Below are positions 33,679-45,002 of a stretch of 64,000 nt of DNA, piece after piece. Where the stretch lies: assembly GCA_019671005.1 (NCBI GenBank), contig CM033752.1, positions 21,584,969 through 21,648,968 on the forward strand. Reading direction: 5' to 3'. A program made the translations under genes and the position numbers. How positions within the stretch are numbered: the first letter of the stretch is position 1; every line of letters begins with the position of its first letter. The notes under the pieces were generated by a model. The model saw only the letters and a list, made by a program, of their open reading frames with translations, did not search any database and was not told where the DNA came from. This stretch comes from Hibiscus mutabilis (lineage: Eukaryota > Streptophyta > Magnoliopsida > Malvales > Malvaceae).

Positions 33679-34148
33679 ATAGGATCTGTCTGGCTAGCTG
33701 CAGCATAATCATTGTAGGTCTTGCCTTCCCGATTCCTAGTTTCGAAAACCGATTTAGGCATCAAGTTTATGCTAGCCCCTAGGTCGCATAGTGCTTTCCC
33801 GACATAGTGATTTCCAATAGAACAGGTATTGTGAAAACTTCCGGGATCCTTCAACTTTGGTGGCATACGATTGTGCAACATTGCCATGCATCCTCTCTGT
33901 CGCGGCAACTCGCTTTTAAACTCTCCTAGCCTTGTTCTTTTGGACACAATGTCTTTAAGGAACTTGGCATAGTTTGGCATTTGTTCAATTGCTTCCACCA
34001 ATGGCAAGTTGATGTGGACTTGCTTTAGGATATCAAGAAACTTCTTGAATTGGTATTCTTGCTTTTGTCGCTTCAACCTTTGTGGGAATGGTGGTGGAAG
34101 TCGGATATCTTCGATCTTTTCATTGGTTTGAAACCTAATTGATGGCAT
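33642..34148 (-). pseudogene. pro: Athila-1 protease N-terminal part
   Basis: The frame is open for 168 codons. PPPFPQRLKRQKQEYQF and FLDILKQVHINLPLVEAI are the gag-protease linker of Athila/Tat elements. CSIGNHYVGKALCDLGASI contains the family form of the aspartic protease site (DLGAS in place of DSGA). A frameshift near 33680 joins it to the 483-codon block. Upstream, at 34160-34270, lies a second Ala-rich stretch (HASAT type). Confidence 0.78.
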
Positions 34149-35725
34149 TACCGGGACATCTGGAGTTGCCGATGCGTTATCAACTAGGGTTGCCGAGGCA
34201 TGCTTATCACAAGATGCCGTGGCGTCGTCGGTTGCCGAGGCATGTTTATTGCCGGTTGCCGCAGCAATTCCTAGTTCAGCATCTGAGGCTTTGCCGCTAG
34301 GTTCGTCTTAATCTTTTTGTGGAGTTTTGTTTAATGAGCGGGTTTGAATCTCTCTAAGTTGTTGGCCACTTCTGGTGGTGATTGCCTTACATTGCTCATG
34401 GCCGTTCCTCTTTGCGACTTGATATCGCTAGGTAAACCTCCTTGTGGTCCGTGTTCGATTTTGAGCAAACCGTCCGACTTGATTTTCCAATGATTTGATT
34501 GCCGCCTCTTGGTTTTGCAATCTCATCTCGGTCCTGTTAATAAAAGCATCAGTTCTTTTTATGAAATTACTATTCTCAGCCATATACGATTCAGTTTTCA
34601 TCATAAAAGCATTTAGAGAATTTTCCAAAGAACTAGATGTCGCTTCGGTTGTTCTCATGGCATCCGCTGTCGTGGCATATTCTCGCTGGAATCCCGATGC
34701 TTGTGCATTCTGATTGTTTTGGTTTAGAGCATTGTTGGGATTACTCCATGAAAAATTTGGGTGCTTCTTCCAAGCTGGATTGTATGTATTGGACATCATG
34801 TTGTTGCTCCGATTGTAATTCCCCACATAGAAGCTAGATTTGGATTCTGGCATACATTCGGAAGAATTATGGTTATCACCACATAACTCACAAAGAATCC
34901 ATTACCTTGACTTCATGTGTGTTGTTTGGTTTTTGCATGTTCTGGACCATCTTGGTTAAAGCGACCAATTGTGCGAAAATTGAATCGATGATCCTAGTTC
35001 ATGTATTGTGGCTTGGCGCCTAACTCCTCCTCTTCTAGTAGATGGGAATTGATAATCATTCTTGGCCAGCCTGTTTAAGATTTGCATTGCTTCTTCCGCA
35101 ACTTATCTAGGAGTATGCCGTTTGCCGAGGCATCTAGCATCATCCTTGTTGGTGTATTCACGGCGTTGTAAAACATTGTTACTTGGGTCCACACCGAATC
35201 CGTGTAGGGGCATTTGTGTAGAAGTTCTCTATATCGCTCCCAAGCCTCGTACATGGATTCATCATCCGCTGCCGAAAAGAAGTAATGTCATTACGGCTTA
35301 TCACCAAATTTGTAGGATTAAATCTAGCAAGGAAATCACGACAAAGATCAGTCCAAGATGCTATGGATCCGCAGAATGCTATTCAGCCATGCTTTCGCCT
35401 ATCCTCGGTGAATAGGGGAATAATCTTAATCGTAGGACATCGGGGTGACTCCGTGTATCTTGAACGAGTTGCAAATCTCGAGGAAAGATTTCAGATGTTG
35501 CCGTGCATCTTCATTCTTTGAGCCGCCAAATTGACCTATTGTGTTGATCATATTAAACATTACCGGTTTCAACTCAAAGAGCTCGGCTTCAATTTCGTGC
35601 GACAACTCCTGGTTAAGTCCATCAAGATCTTCTTCAAGATAGTCTCGAATAGTTCTGTTTCGTGCAAGAATCACTCCTCCTCCCGCTCGAACATCTTGAT
35701 TAATATTGCCGTCTTGATTTGCCAT
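34149..35725 (-). pseudogene. gag: Athila-1 gag
   Basis: It starts at ATG 35725 (MANQDGNINQ). The first 99 codons hold MFNMINTIGQFGGSKNEDAR and FLEICNSFKIHG, the Athila/Tat capsid start. After a frameshift near 35430 the capsid continues with stops, then a zinc knuckle CELCGDNHNSSEC (CX2CX3HX4C, about 34860-34900). An open stretch 34428-34853 follows with SNTYNPAWKKHPNFSWS and a helical Asn/Gln-rich region. An Ala-rich linker at 34160-34270 joins it to protease. It is broken by at least two shifts and several stops. Confidence 0.82.
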
Positions 35726-35915
35726 TGCTTCTCTTATCCTTCGCTAAGTCTTTGTAAGGTTCGCTTCGATTTACGGATCAAAGGGATATTCGGTGAAGTC
35801 GGTCTAGCCCTGGTCATATACCAATGCAAAACCAAAGTTTGTTAGCCCTTTGAATTTTAAACAAGAAAAATAAAAAGAAAGTGCAAGAAAGTAAAAACAA
35901 AGTCGCTATTGCCAA

Positions 35916-35933
35916 TCCCCGGCAACGACGCCA
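35916..35933 (-). other. Primer-binding site of Athila-1
   Basis: On the minus strand it reads TGGCGTCGTTGCCGGGGA. It differs at one base from TGGCGCCGTTGCCGGGGA, the site usually assigned to Asp tRNA in Athila/Tat-type elements. It lies six bases after the 5' LTR end. Confidence 0.88.
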
Positions 35934-35939
35934 AAAACT

Positions 35940-37492
35940 TGTTGCGTGTGATAAGTGCTACGCAATTGTGCAAGTATACACGTCGCAAGTAATAAAGTGA
36001 TATGAGTATCGAGTATCGTCTCCACAGGGATTGGTTTGGGCCACTTTGCTTAAGTTACTGCACTGTGAAAAGTAAAAACACAATTGATAATATGAGTTCT
36101 AATTAACGAGTAAACTAAGAGCAATAAACTAAAAGAATAGATTAAAGAAAAAGAGAGAGATAGGCCATGTTATCGTGAGTTGAGGTGTGATAGCCGATTG
36201 GATCGCCTTGGTAAAAGAGTGCACGGGCAACTCAGTTGCCGTGGCAACTTGCACAACGGGGTTGCCTTGGCAACTAATCGATGGTTGCCTGGGCAACTAG
36301 TTGGGCAACTACTTGGGCGTCGGGCAGCAACTTCAAGGTTCGGCAGAGCGTTCTTCAATGGTTTCTTCTTATCCCTAAGTCGAAACTCTAGCTACTTGTG
36401 CATGCCTTGATAATACATCCCTGCGTGAATCAAGGGTGAACAACAACCAATCTTGCGCTCCTCTTAGCCGTTGAAATCCTTAACTTATTCCTAAGCCGGA
36501 TTAATCTTCACCATCAATAGATTGAATAAAGACCATACTCATTCGTTTCTTGAATCTAACTCTCCCGATATTAGATAAATAGATGAAGTTACGAGATCCT
36601 CTCCCAATTCACTCAAAACAAGAATAAAAGCCAAGAATGAGTAAACCTTGAATAGAAAAGTGCAAACTCTTATTACCTAAACAAAATCCAATTGTTTCTC
36701 ACAACAACAATACACAATAACCCCAATCTGATCAAGTTAGTTCATGGTTGGGTTCAAAAGATATACAAAGAATAATCCCCAAACCATGAATCTAATGGAA
36801 GCAAAGAAGAAGAAGAAGTCAAATTTCCCTAATGCTCTCTATGGAGTTGTCGAAATTCCCTAGCCTTCTCTCTTGGAGTTGTCGAAATTCCCTCTTGCTC
36901 TCTCCCCGAATTGTCGAAATCTCCTTGATATTTATAGGGCTAGGCCAAAGTCCTTCTTTGAGGAGGAGTTTGAGTTGGAATTAAATTATCTTTAAAGAAT
37001 ATAATTCTTTATTATAATTTTATTCCTATTAGAACTTCTCCTATCTTCTTGGAATTTAACTCTTCTTTAATCTCTGCATGGCAATCAAATTCCTTTGGGC
37101 TTGGGCCTTGCTCCATGTCATCTTGGGCTTGTAAAGTTATGAATTTCGACATCCATATTGCTTTTGGTCTTTGTCGACAAATGCCATGGCAACTGGCTCG
37201 GCGTCTCCTTCATGCACTGCCCTGGCAACTAGCTCGGCATATCCTTCATGCATTGCCCTAGCAACTAGCTCGGCATTGCTTTGGCAAGTGATCCTGCACA
37301 TACACACACAAAAACACACCAAAGCAGCATCTATTTCCACAAAAATCACCAAGTTATGTAATCAAGCTCAACGATTGAAGGAAACATGGATTAATGCATG
37401 AATGGCTAACTATGCAACTAATATGAGCCTAAGTCTAACAATAATATGAGTAAAAAGGATAAAAAAAATAGTACTTTTGAACACTTATCACA
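35940..37492 (-). repeat. Athila-1 5' LTR
   Basis: It is a direct copy of 25762-27320. I count about fifteen differences by eye, e.g. 26028 t against c, 1-bp losses near 36828 and 36862, and a three-base change near 36323. This low divergence marks the youngest insertion in the window. The right flank resumes LINE sequence. Confidence 0.95.
36928..36938 (-). promoter_or_regulatory. TATA box of Athila-1 5' LTR
   Basis: On the minus strand ccctataaatatc fits the plant TATA consensus. The same string is in the 3' LTR at 26753-26766. The 33-bp repeats follow immediately downstream. Confidence 0.6.
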
Positions 37493-38130
37493 TATCATCA
37501 CAAACGTCGTTAATTAGGGCTCTTGGAAACCTTTTCATCTTGCTCGTCATGGAGTGCGTCTCTCGCATCTCTTCTTTGCGGACGATATCATCTGTATACG
37601 AGGGCCGATTTATATTAAGCTCCGCTCATATCATCTATTCTAACATAGTTTAGTCATTATTCTAGTCACAAAGTAAATGCATGGAAAACTCAAATTTATT
37701 TCTCTCATAAGACAGAGGACCCTATTAGAAAATCAATTTAAAATTCCCTTGGCTTTTAATAGACTGAGACTCTTGGGAAATATTTAGGCATGTCAGTTAT
37801 CCAACAACGAGTCCACTGGTCGGATTAAGACTTTATTTTGGAGAAAATGAAAGCCAAACTCAATGGATGGATAACATTTTCTTTGTCCATGGTTGGCCAA
37901 ATCATTCTCGCTAAATTCGTTCTAGCGGCCATCTCTATGTATTTCATGCAAACAACATATTTGACAATTCATATTTGTTTAGAAATTGATAAAATTATCT
38001 GTTGTTTCATTTGGGGCTTCAAGCCTTCAAGTAACAAGATTTGCTTAGTCAATTGGGAAACATCATATCAACCTATTGCTAGAAGAGGTCTCGGCATACA
38101 TAATTCTTAAAAACACAATTTAGCTTTTAT
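37493..38130 (+). pseudogene. LINE reverse transcriptase, C-terminal half
   Basis: After Athila-1 the LINE continues with GSWKPFHLARHG and the catalytic FFADDI at 37571-37588. The thumb region is open at 37838-38110 (MKAKLNGWITFSLSMVGQII, ... CCFIWG). An in-frame stop at about 37516 and frame changes near 37620-37830 break it. Confidence 0.85.
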
Positions 38131-38576
38131 TTTAAAGCTTGGCTATGCATTGATAACTAAACCAGAAACCTTCTAGGTCAAAGCTCTTAGATAGAAATAT
38201 AAAATTTTGGATCCTTGCCAGACAACATCCAGAGATCTGCTTGTTCACCATTCTAGAAGAAGATAACTCAATCATGGGATGTTCTAAGAAAGAATTTGAT
38301 GTGGTTTCCGGGCTATGGTAATAACATTAATCTCTTAGATGATGTGATCTAATCTCTCGATTAATTATAAGCTAAATGATCTAGTATGTGTTGATGGCCA
38401 ATGGGATATTGATTGTCTCTCCAATTTTCTTTCATCGCATGCTATACTTCACGTGATGGGTATTAATCCTCCAGATCCCTATTGCTGGAGATGATTGTTG
38501 TGTATGGCGTTAGGGAACGCTGCATTGTTTCAAGATAGGATAAACTTATATTAAACGCACTGAAGATCAATGAGAG

Positions 38577-39120
38577 ACACTTAATCCAATATTGAAAGTC
38601 ATCTGGTCTATGTCGATATCACAGCGTATTCAAGTGTTCTTTTGGTTAGTCATATGCCAAAGAATTATGACAAACCAAGAGCGTGTCCTTAGAGGATTCT
38701 CTAAGGATCCCACATGCCCCATCTACCGTATTGATTCGACAAATGTGCTCCATACTTTACGTGATTTCCCAACTATGTCTGGTTTATGGAAACAACTTAT
38801 TCCATCATTTCGACACACTACTTTCTTCAATGATGATATCAATGGTTGGCTACTTAAAAATATTACGAATACGAGCATTATCCCTCACATCAATGTTCCA
38901 TGGTTTCTGTTGTTCTCTTCGACACTATGGCAAACTTGGAAACGACAAAATGACTTTGTGTTTGATTATTCTTGCTCAACAATGGCAGATGTATTCTGCT
39001 GTAGTTTGACTTGGTCGTCTCATTTTGCTGGTTATTATCCTACTCCAGATTCTATTTTGAAAAAATACAGAGTTCAACAAGTAGAAGCCACCGTCGGACA
39101 ACTGGTTTTACCTAAACTCT
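38577..39120 (+). pseudogene. LINE zinc-binding RT-associated domain
   Basis: It is open for 176 codons at 38592-39122. MKVIWSMSISQRIQVFFWLV and NQERVLRGFSKDPTCP are the plant LINE region after RT. The cysteine/histidine set is damaged: CPIYRIDST has Tyr for the second Cys, and LHTLRDFP has Phe for the last Cys. 38131-38576 is the LINE spacer with no clean frame. Confidence 0.78.
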
Positions 39121-39179
39121 GACATTGTTGTATCCAGTATCCACAGTATCTGGCATGGGAGAAGTTACAGGTGTCATCT

Positions 39180-39640
39180 GTTCGAGTGATAGTTCTTGAC
39201 TGCTTGGATTTATCAAATTCATCGGTATCTCTACGCCTTTCCAAGCTGAATTGTGGGGTTTATTTACTAGTTTGCAACTTGCTTGGTCGAATGGATCGAA
39301 CTTCTGCAGATTTAAGCAGACAACCTTCAAGTTGTAAATCTGTTGAATAGTCCGAGTGCGGTTAGCTACCACCTTCCTCTTGTGCATGCTATCTCCAAGA
39401 TCCACAATCGTGGCGGTACATCAAGATTATCTGGGTTCTAGGGAAGGCAACATGGTGGCTGTTTGTATGGATGGTCAAGTTAGCTCCGTCTATGAGTTTT
39501 TATATTCAAGTGTTCTCCGAAGTTCCTCAAGCTATATCACATTTAGTTGATCGTGGCATTTTAGATCCACCTTACTCTGAATCCGTTTTAGTTAGTTTAG
39601 GTTTAAACCTCATCTTCCATTAAATATACAAATTCATTAA
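39180..39640 (+). pseudogene. LINE RNase H-like end
   Basis: TPFQAELWGLFTSLQLAW near 39232-39286 holds the conserved Glu of plant LINE RNase H. A later frame reads REGNMVA near 39440, where the family has REGN.VAD. The element appears to stop soon after 39600, and no poly(A) run is visible. 39641-39802 is AT-rich with nothing recognisable. Confidence 0.65.
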
Positions 39641-39802
39641 TGTATCAATTTAAAATTTTACAATTTTTTAAAGATTAGATCCTAACTTTGTTATTTTAGA
39701 AGAAAATGATTTTTTTTATTGTAAACCAATTTATAATTTTATGATTTTTAAAGAGTCATACATGTAATTTTAATTTTGGGTAGCTAGGCCTTGCCAACCC
39801 CT

Positions 39803-39811
39803 ATTATAATT
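39803..39811. other. 9-bp target-site duplication of the MULE, left copy
   Basis: ATTATAATT lies here and again at 40672-40680, directly flanking the inverted-repeat element. Nine bases is the length left by Mutator-like transposition. Confidence 0.92.
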
Positions 39812-40671
39812 GGATAAATTACACCACATGTCATTTACTTATAAGTTTTGTAATAAATAAGTCATTTTTCTTCTAAATGTAACAATTTAGTCACTCAATT
39901 AAAATTTTATGACAAATAGTTCACTTTTCTTTAATAGTAACACTTTAGTCAATCACTTGAAAATTTGTGACAAACAAGTCACCCTGTGGTTAAAATTGAA
40001 ACATGACCTTGTATAATAGCATTTTTAGTACCAAAACCTATACATTATATTAATTTGTATCTAATTCAATAAAGTTAACCTTTCATGTTTAAAAATTTCG
40101 ACACTGTACCCTTTTGACACACCCTCTGACCACTTGCCGCACTCCATGGTACTGTCCCTCAAATCTGATAATCGACAACAGAGAGTGGTCGACAGACATA
40201 ATCACTTCATTACTGGATAACCGACAAGCTAATAAAACATACCAATTATGACATTAATGTCGTATGCTAGTAGAATAATCATTTCACTAATGAAATTTTT
40301 AAATATGAAGGGTTAAATTCATTGAATTAGGACCAAAATAATATAATGCATGTCTTGAGGACTAAAATTGTATTATACCAAGTCGTTTGTTTCAATTTTA
40401 ATGGCAGAGTGACATGATTATTACAAAATTTTAATTGAATGACTAAATTGTTACTTTTAGAAGAAAAATGACATGTTTGTTACTAAACCTATAATTAAGT
40501 AACATATTTGCCACAAAATTTTAATTGAGTGACTAAATTGTTACTTCTAGAAGAAAAGTGATTTGTTTGTTACCAAACTTATAATTGAGTGGCAAAATTG
40601 CTCCTTTTAGAAGAATAGTATCTTGTTTGTTACTAAACCTATAATTTAGTGACATGAGATATGTTTTACCC
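39812..40671. mobile_element. MULE-type non-autonomous fold-back element
   Basis: This 860-bp element has ends ggataaattacacc... and ...gatatgttttaccc, which are inverted relative to each other. Inverted similarity extends inward: 39845-39985 carries cttctaaatgtaacaattta units, and 40380-40650 carries their reverse complement, taaattgttacttttagaag, in about 70-bp tandem units. A perfect 9-bp duplication flanks it. It encodes nothing and needs a Mutator-family transposase from elsewhere. Confidence 0.88.
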
Positions 40672-40739
40672 ATTATAATTCTAATCGTAGTGAAAATGTC
40701 TAATTTTAGATCAATCAATTTCAACATTAGCAGTTTAGT

Positions 40740-41020
40740 GTTCGTGTGACGAGTATCCACGCACCCTATTTCTAGTATGACTCTAGCCTTATTTCTGATC
40801 ACATATGGTGAAAAGCTCATCATTATATCACTTATCCTTATGTGTTCACAACACAAGATATAACATGTAGATCAAGGATTCTACAAAGAGTTAAGCCGCA
40901 AACATGTTGTAATCTTTTATTATTCATCATAGTTCAAGTTTTCATCTTTTGCCCGTGGTTTTCCCCGTTTTGGATTTTCCACGTAAATCTTGGTGTTATT
41001 TTTTTCTTGTTTTGTTTGCG
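40740..41020 (+). repeat. Possible Copia LTR fragment
   Basis: The stretch gcccgtggttttccccgttt followed by ggattttccacgtaaatctt (40960-41000) is typical of the 3' end of many plant Copia LTRs. No matching partner or ends are identified. The MULE lies just to its left. Confidence 0.4.
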
Positions 41021-41601
41021 ATCCTTGTTGGGCCCAAATCGATCAATTGAAAACCTCCAAGAAGGAGTTGAATTGACTTCTTAAAGAATTGGTGGAAACT
41101 GAAATAAAAGATGGACAATTTTGTGAACGATCGATTTATAGTGGCTTGACGTCTAACCAAGACTACATCCACTAACTTCACAAGGTGGGTGTTTACAAGG
41201 TTTAAGCTCACAAACAAAGAGTACTAAGAATATACAATAAAAATACTTAGTACACAATATACAAGGGAAATGAAGAAATAAACAATTAAAGACTCTTTCT
41301 CTTGATCATTAAGCTTGGATAGTTGCAGTAACCTTCTTCAAGTGTTCTTGGCTTGATTTTATAGTGTGAACTGAGTTTGTAGCCATTTATTGCCGTTGGG
41401 GAAGGTTTGAGGCCGTTGGGGTGATTTTCCAATCATAAATGTACTTCTGTAGCTGTGGGTATCGATACCCGAACATGGGTATCGACACCTGCTTAAATAG
41501 GAAATATCCTTTATGGAAAAATAGGGCATAGCGATATTGACTGGGTGTACCGACACTGACTTAGTGTACCGATGCCAAAATTCAATACTGGAATTTTGGA
41601 A
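41021..41601. repeat. Unassigned TE-like sequence, left of Tekay-2
   Basis: No coding signal is found. The last 150 bp (41455-41575) hold a cluster of gtatcgatacc / gtaccgacac motifs. Tekay-2 is inserted in this cluster, which continues on the other side (53182-53260). Confidence 0.5.
41597..41601. other. Target-site duplication of Tekay-2, left copy
   Basis: TGGAA lies next to the LTR end at 41602 and recurs at 53177-53181 after the other LTR. Confidence 0.94.
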
Positions 41602-44600
41602 TGTAACCCCCTTGACTCGACTCAGTCACCAAGACCGAATCAAAGACGTTACATTAGGTTTGCCGAAGCAAACTCGAACTAATAACCTAAACCGGTCTTT
41701 TTTTTTCTTTTTATCTTGCCTGAATGCTTATTTAACCCTAAGGTGCGATGTACAACAACGAAAGGCAAAATAAGCATTCAATTCGCAAGACTTGTCACTT
41801 TAAGGACCAAAACATAAACTCTATAAATTAAAGGAGAAAATTACAAATTAATGTTACCAACTTTCAATTAGATTCATTACATGCCTCTGTGTGAAATTGC
41901 ATCAAAATTGGATCACAGGATCATCATTAATTGAGCATTACAAAAGCAATGACCAATTTGTAAAGAATCCAGAATACTGCATGAAAATACCAGAATTAAC
42001 TAACCCCGTACTGATACAGGCTTATACCGTGTTGGTATGAATCCACGTGACATACACGTATCGGTACGTTTGGTTTAGTACCGATACCCATTGCTATATT
42101 TCAAAACAGAGGATTTCAGTGGCTAAAACTCGTACCGATACGGTACCCTGTGTACCGATCTTTGTGTAATTTTTCACAAGAGCATACCGATACGGCGGCT
42201 ACTTGTACCGATACCACTTTGTTATTTTCCCCAAATTGAGCCATATCAGACCCCGCATACCGATCCTAAGGGACCAGTATCGGTACGACTGGGCCTATAA
42301 TGACCTCTTGGCCAAACTTATGACACCTTGGCTCAATCTAACATGCTTTAAACACATACAATCACCATATAACATGTTTAACATCATTTCCACAACCAGC
42401 CAACCATGCTAGGTAAACATTCAATCCATAGCAAATCAATCAAGAGAATCTATAGGCATGGTCTCTACCCAAGCATGCAATTTTCATCCCAAATCCACAA
42501 TCAAACCATATAACCTCATCCAAGTCCAAAATATCAAATAGAACATGTCCAAAATAGGGAGTAAGCAAACAACCCTCCCAATTACAACTTGGTCGCATTG
42601 CTCTTTATTACTACAAGTTCATTTATTAAAACCATACTTGAAGTAAATTGAATCTTGGATTCTCCACTTCTTGTTTGCCGCCCCAGAAGCTCATTTCTCT
42701 ACAATGATGAGAAAGAAGAGCGTAAGCATATAATGCCTAGTGAGGGATGCTCTAAAAACACTCATCAATGCTTTTAAAACCATTAGAGCCAAACCACATT
42801 TTCAACTTCATACTAAAACATCTCATGCCCTTTTTATCTTTCCAAAAACATGCATATTACTATATGCAAAACGTATATCATGGATCTCATGCATAATCAC
42901 ATATGCAAAACCTCAATTTAAGCCTTCACATGATTATTCATCCAATAGCAAAGCTTAAAGAGCAAAACATGTATAAATCACGTTATACAAAACATAAATC
43001 CTCCATCATGATACATTAGTTAATATATTGGCATTAAAGTGACCCAAAAACCAAATCTTTTCTTTATCAAAACACATCGGATAGACGGATTTCACAAGTG
43101 GTTCCTTAAACCACTTAAACATATATTTAACCAGAGCAAACAGTACAATAAACCCCTCAACAGTTACAATGTATAATACCTATCAGCCGAAGAAAATGGT
43201 ACAATCATAACCCTTTGACCGCTGAGGTACCCATGGTGGAGAATACGGTACAATCACAACCCCTCGACACACATAAGACAACTTATTATAGTGCACTTTA
43301 AACCCTATAATATGCCAACTATATCTGATAACATTTAATCATTGTCACTTGTTAATATATTCCATATTAAACATGATCCTCATTGTTTTTCATATGCATC
43401 GTTTAAACCAATTTCTAATGCAACAAACCATGCATTTCATATCATCCAAATTCTTTTCATAAATCATTTACCATACTCATATATCATCAATATACAATCA
43501 CTTGCATTATAATCCATTTCTAAAACATGCATATAACAGTAGGTATAAAATCATAACCATACGCATGAGAAAATAAACTTTGCCAAATCGAAATTGAAAG
43601 CGAAATCGTCTAATACTTACTTCTGAGCTTAGACAAACGTTTCAATATTAATCTAAACTCCCAAAATCACCTCCAAACCTTTACAAGGCTGTAAATCTCG
43701 TTTCCACTCACCGACAACACAAAGTTTCACTTGCCGATGTGAAACTATGCGTCCGACGTCTCCAAACCTTCATCAATCGCTGTAGGATCGATCTCTGCTG
43801 TTTTATTCTCAAAACAACATAGGATTAATGTATCATTATGCATCTAAAATCCCAACAATCTCAATCCTTAACATTACATCACCAAACACCACCATAAGCG
43901 TTCAGAAAACAACCAAAAACCACTTCAATTCCAATCTAAACAAAGCCCAGGCATAACCTAACGATTCGATCAACTTTGCAACATCAAACAACATCTATAA
44001 CCCCACCTTATATCTCCAAAAACAGCATAACACCACACACACCTCAAAAACTAACTATTCACAACCTAGAAAATTAGCAATTCAACTAGTTTCGAGTTTC
44101 CTTTTATAAATCCCATTAAATATCATCAAAATATACTTTAAACATGATCTAAACCAATCAATATTGCAATGATTCAGATCAATAAATTTCTTAACAAAAT
44201 TAACATTAAATCATCAAATCTTGATTTAATCTTTAAAAAATAACTTAAATCGATTCCAAAGGATCAAGAACTTGAGAATTTCAATAAAAAACCTTTTATT
44301 ATAGGAGAAAAACGAAAATCACCTTTAATGGTAGACTCATTCCTCAATTGGCTTGATTTTGATGAAATCTCCAAAGTAGAAGTAGAAGATCCAAAGTAGA
44401 AGATCCAAAGTAGAACAAAGGAATAAGTGTTGAAATCAAAAGTAAGATTGAAAAGATTGAATCCTGAGATTTTTAGAAAAGAAAATGTAGTTTGGCTACT
44501 AAGAATGTAAAAGAAAAGATTGAGAGAAAAAATAGTTACGTGAGAAAATGATTTGGCTAATTAAGACAAACCAATTGAAACTCTTTTATTAAATCCTTTT

Positions 44601-44962
44601 AAAACTATTTCAAAACATCCAAATTAAGAAAATAATCTGATAAAACCAACTGACTTAATAGCTCCCTAAATAATCTAAGTTTCGACCCTTTTACGATTTA
44701 ATCACCAAAAATAGTTTTAAAACTTTACATTTTAGTCACTAGGACAAAATGTCCATAAATCAAACCTTATTTTATCAAATTGAATTTACCAAAACCATAA
44801 AAGTAATAATTTAATATTTTCCACCATTTTCCATATTTTATTTCATGTTAAAAATATTTATTACGAATTAATTCTCGAAACTAGATCAAACCGACTAATC
44901 TGGTTTACCAGAACTGTTTAACCTACCTAGCTAACTTCTAGGCCCAAATTCGGGGCATTACA
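41602..44962 (-). repeat. Tekay-2 3' LTR
   Basis: On the plus strand it runs from TGTAACCCCC to gggcattaca; in element orientation it starts TGTAATGCCCC after the polypurine tract. It carries the TACCGATAC motif cluster at about 42000-42290, i.e. 400-690 bp from the element-sense 3' end, and the inverted cctcactag landmark near 42740. It has no gene. Confidence 0.93.
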
Positions 44963-44974
44963 ACTCTCCCCTAC
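44963..44974 (-). other. Polypurine tract of Tekay-2
   Basis: On the minus strand gtaggggagagt directly precedes the 3' LTR start. It is the counterpart of 15110-15121. Confidence 0.88.
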
Positions 44975-45002
44975 TTAAGAAATTTCATCCTCGAAATTTA
45001 CC

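Larger units (their letters stand above)
25762..37492 (-). mobile_element. Athila-1, young Athila-type Gypsy element
   Basis: It is a complete element on the minus strand. The 5' LTR is at 35940-37492 and the 3' LTR at 25762-27320, about 99% alike by eye. The primer site is at 35916-35933 and the polypurine tract next to 27320. Gag, protease, RT, RNase H and integrase are followed by a separate 434-codon ORF2. It lies inside the LINE RT between LFVLAMEH and FADD. The flanks read atata at 25756-25760 and atatc at 37492-37496, an imperfect duplication. Gag and the gag-pro junction are shifted; pol has one visible stop between two long open blocks. Confidence 0.95.
21798..39640 (+). mobile_element. 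L1-type LINE remnant, split by two insertions
   Basis: Plus-strand pieces occur in LINE order. An ORF1-like tail (about 22000-22400) is followed by endonuclease (22441-22900), the region before and including the RT fingers (23193-23694 and 25264-25761), RT from FADD to thumb (37493-38130), a zinc-knuckle reverse-transcriptase region (38577-39120) and an RNase H-like end (39200-39600). Interruptions are the solo-LTR-like insert 23695-25263 and Athila-1 25762-37492. All reading frames are broken. The 5' limit is uncertain; no poly(A) tail or target-site duplication was identified. Confidence 0.82.

Noticed and set aside
35916..35933. tRNA gene fragment
   Set aside because: Only the 18-nt complement of a tRNA 3' end is present next to an LTR, as expected for a primer site; no cloverleaf or promoter boxes are seen.
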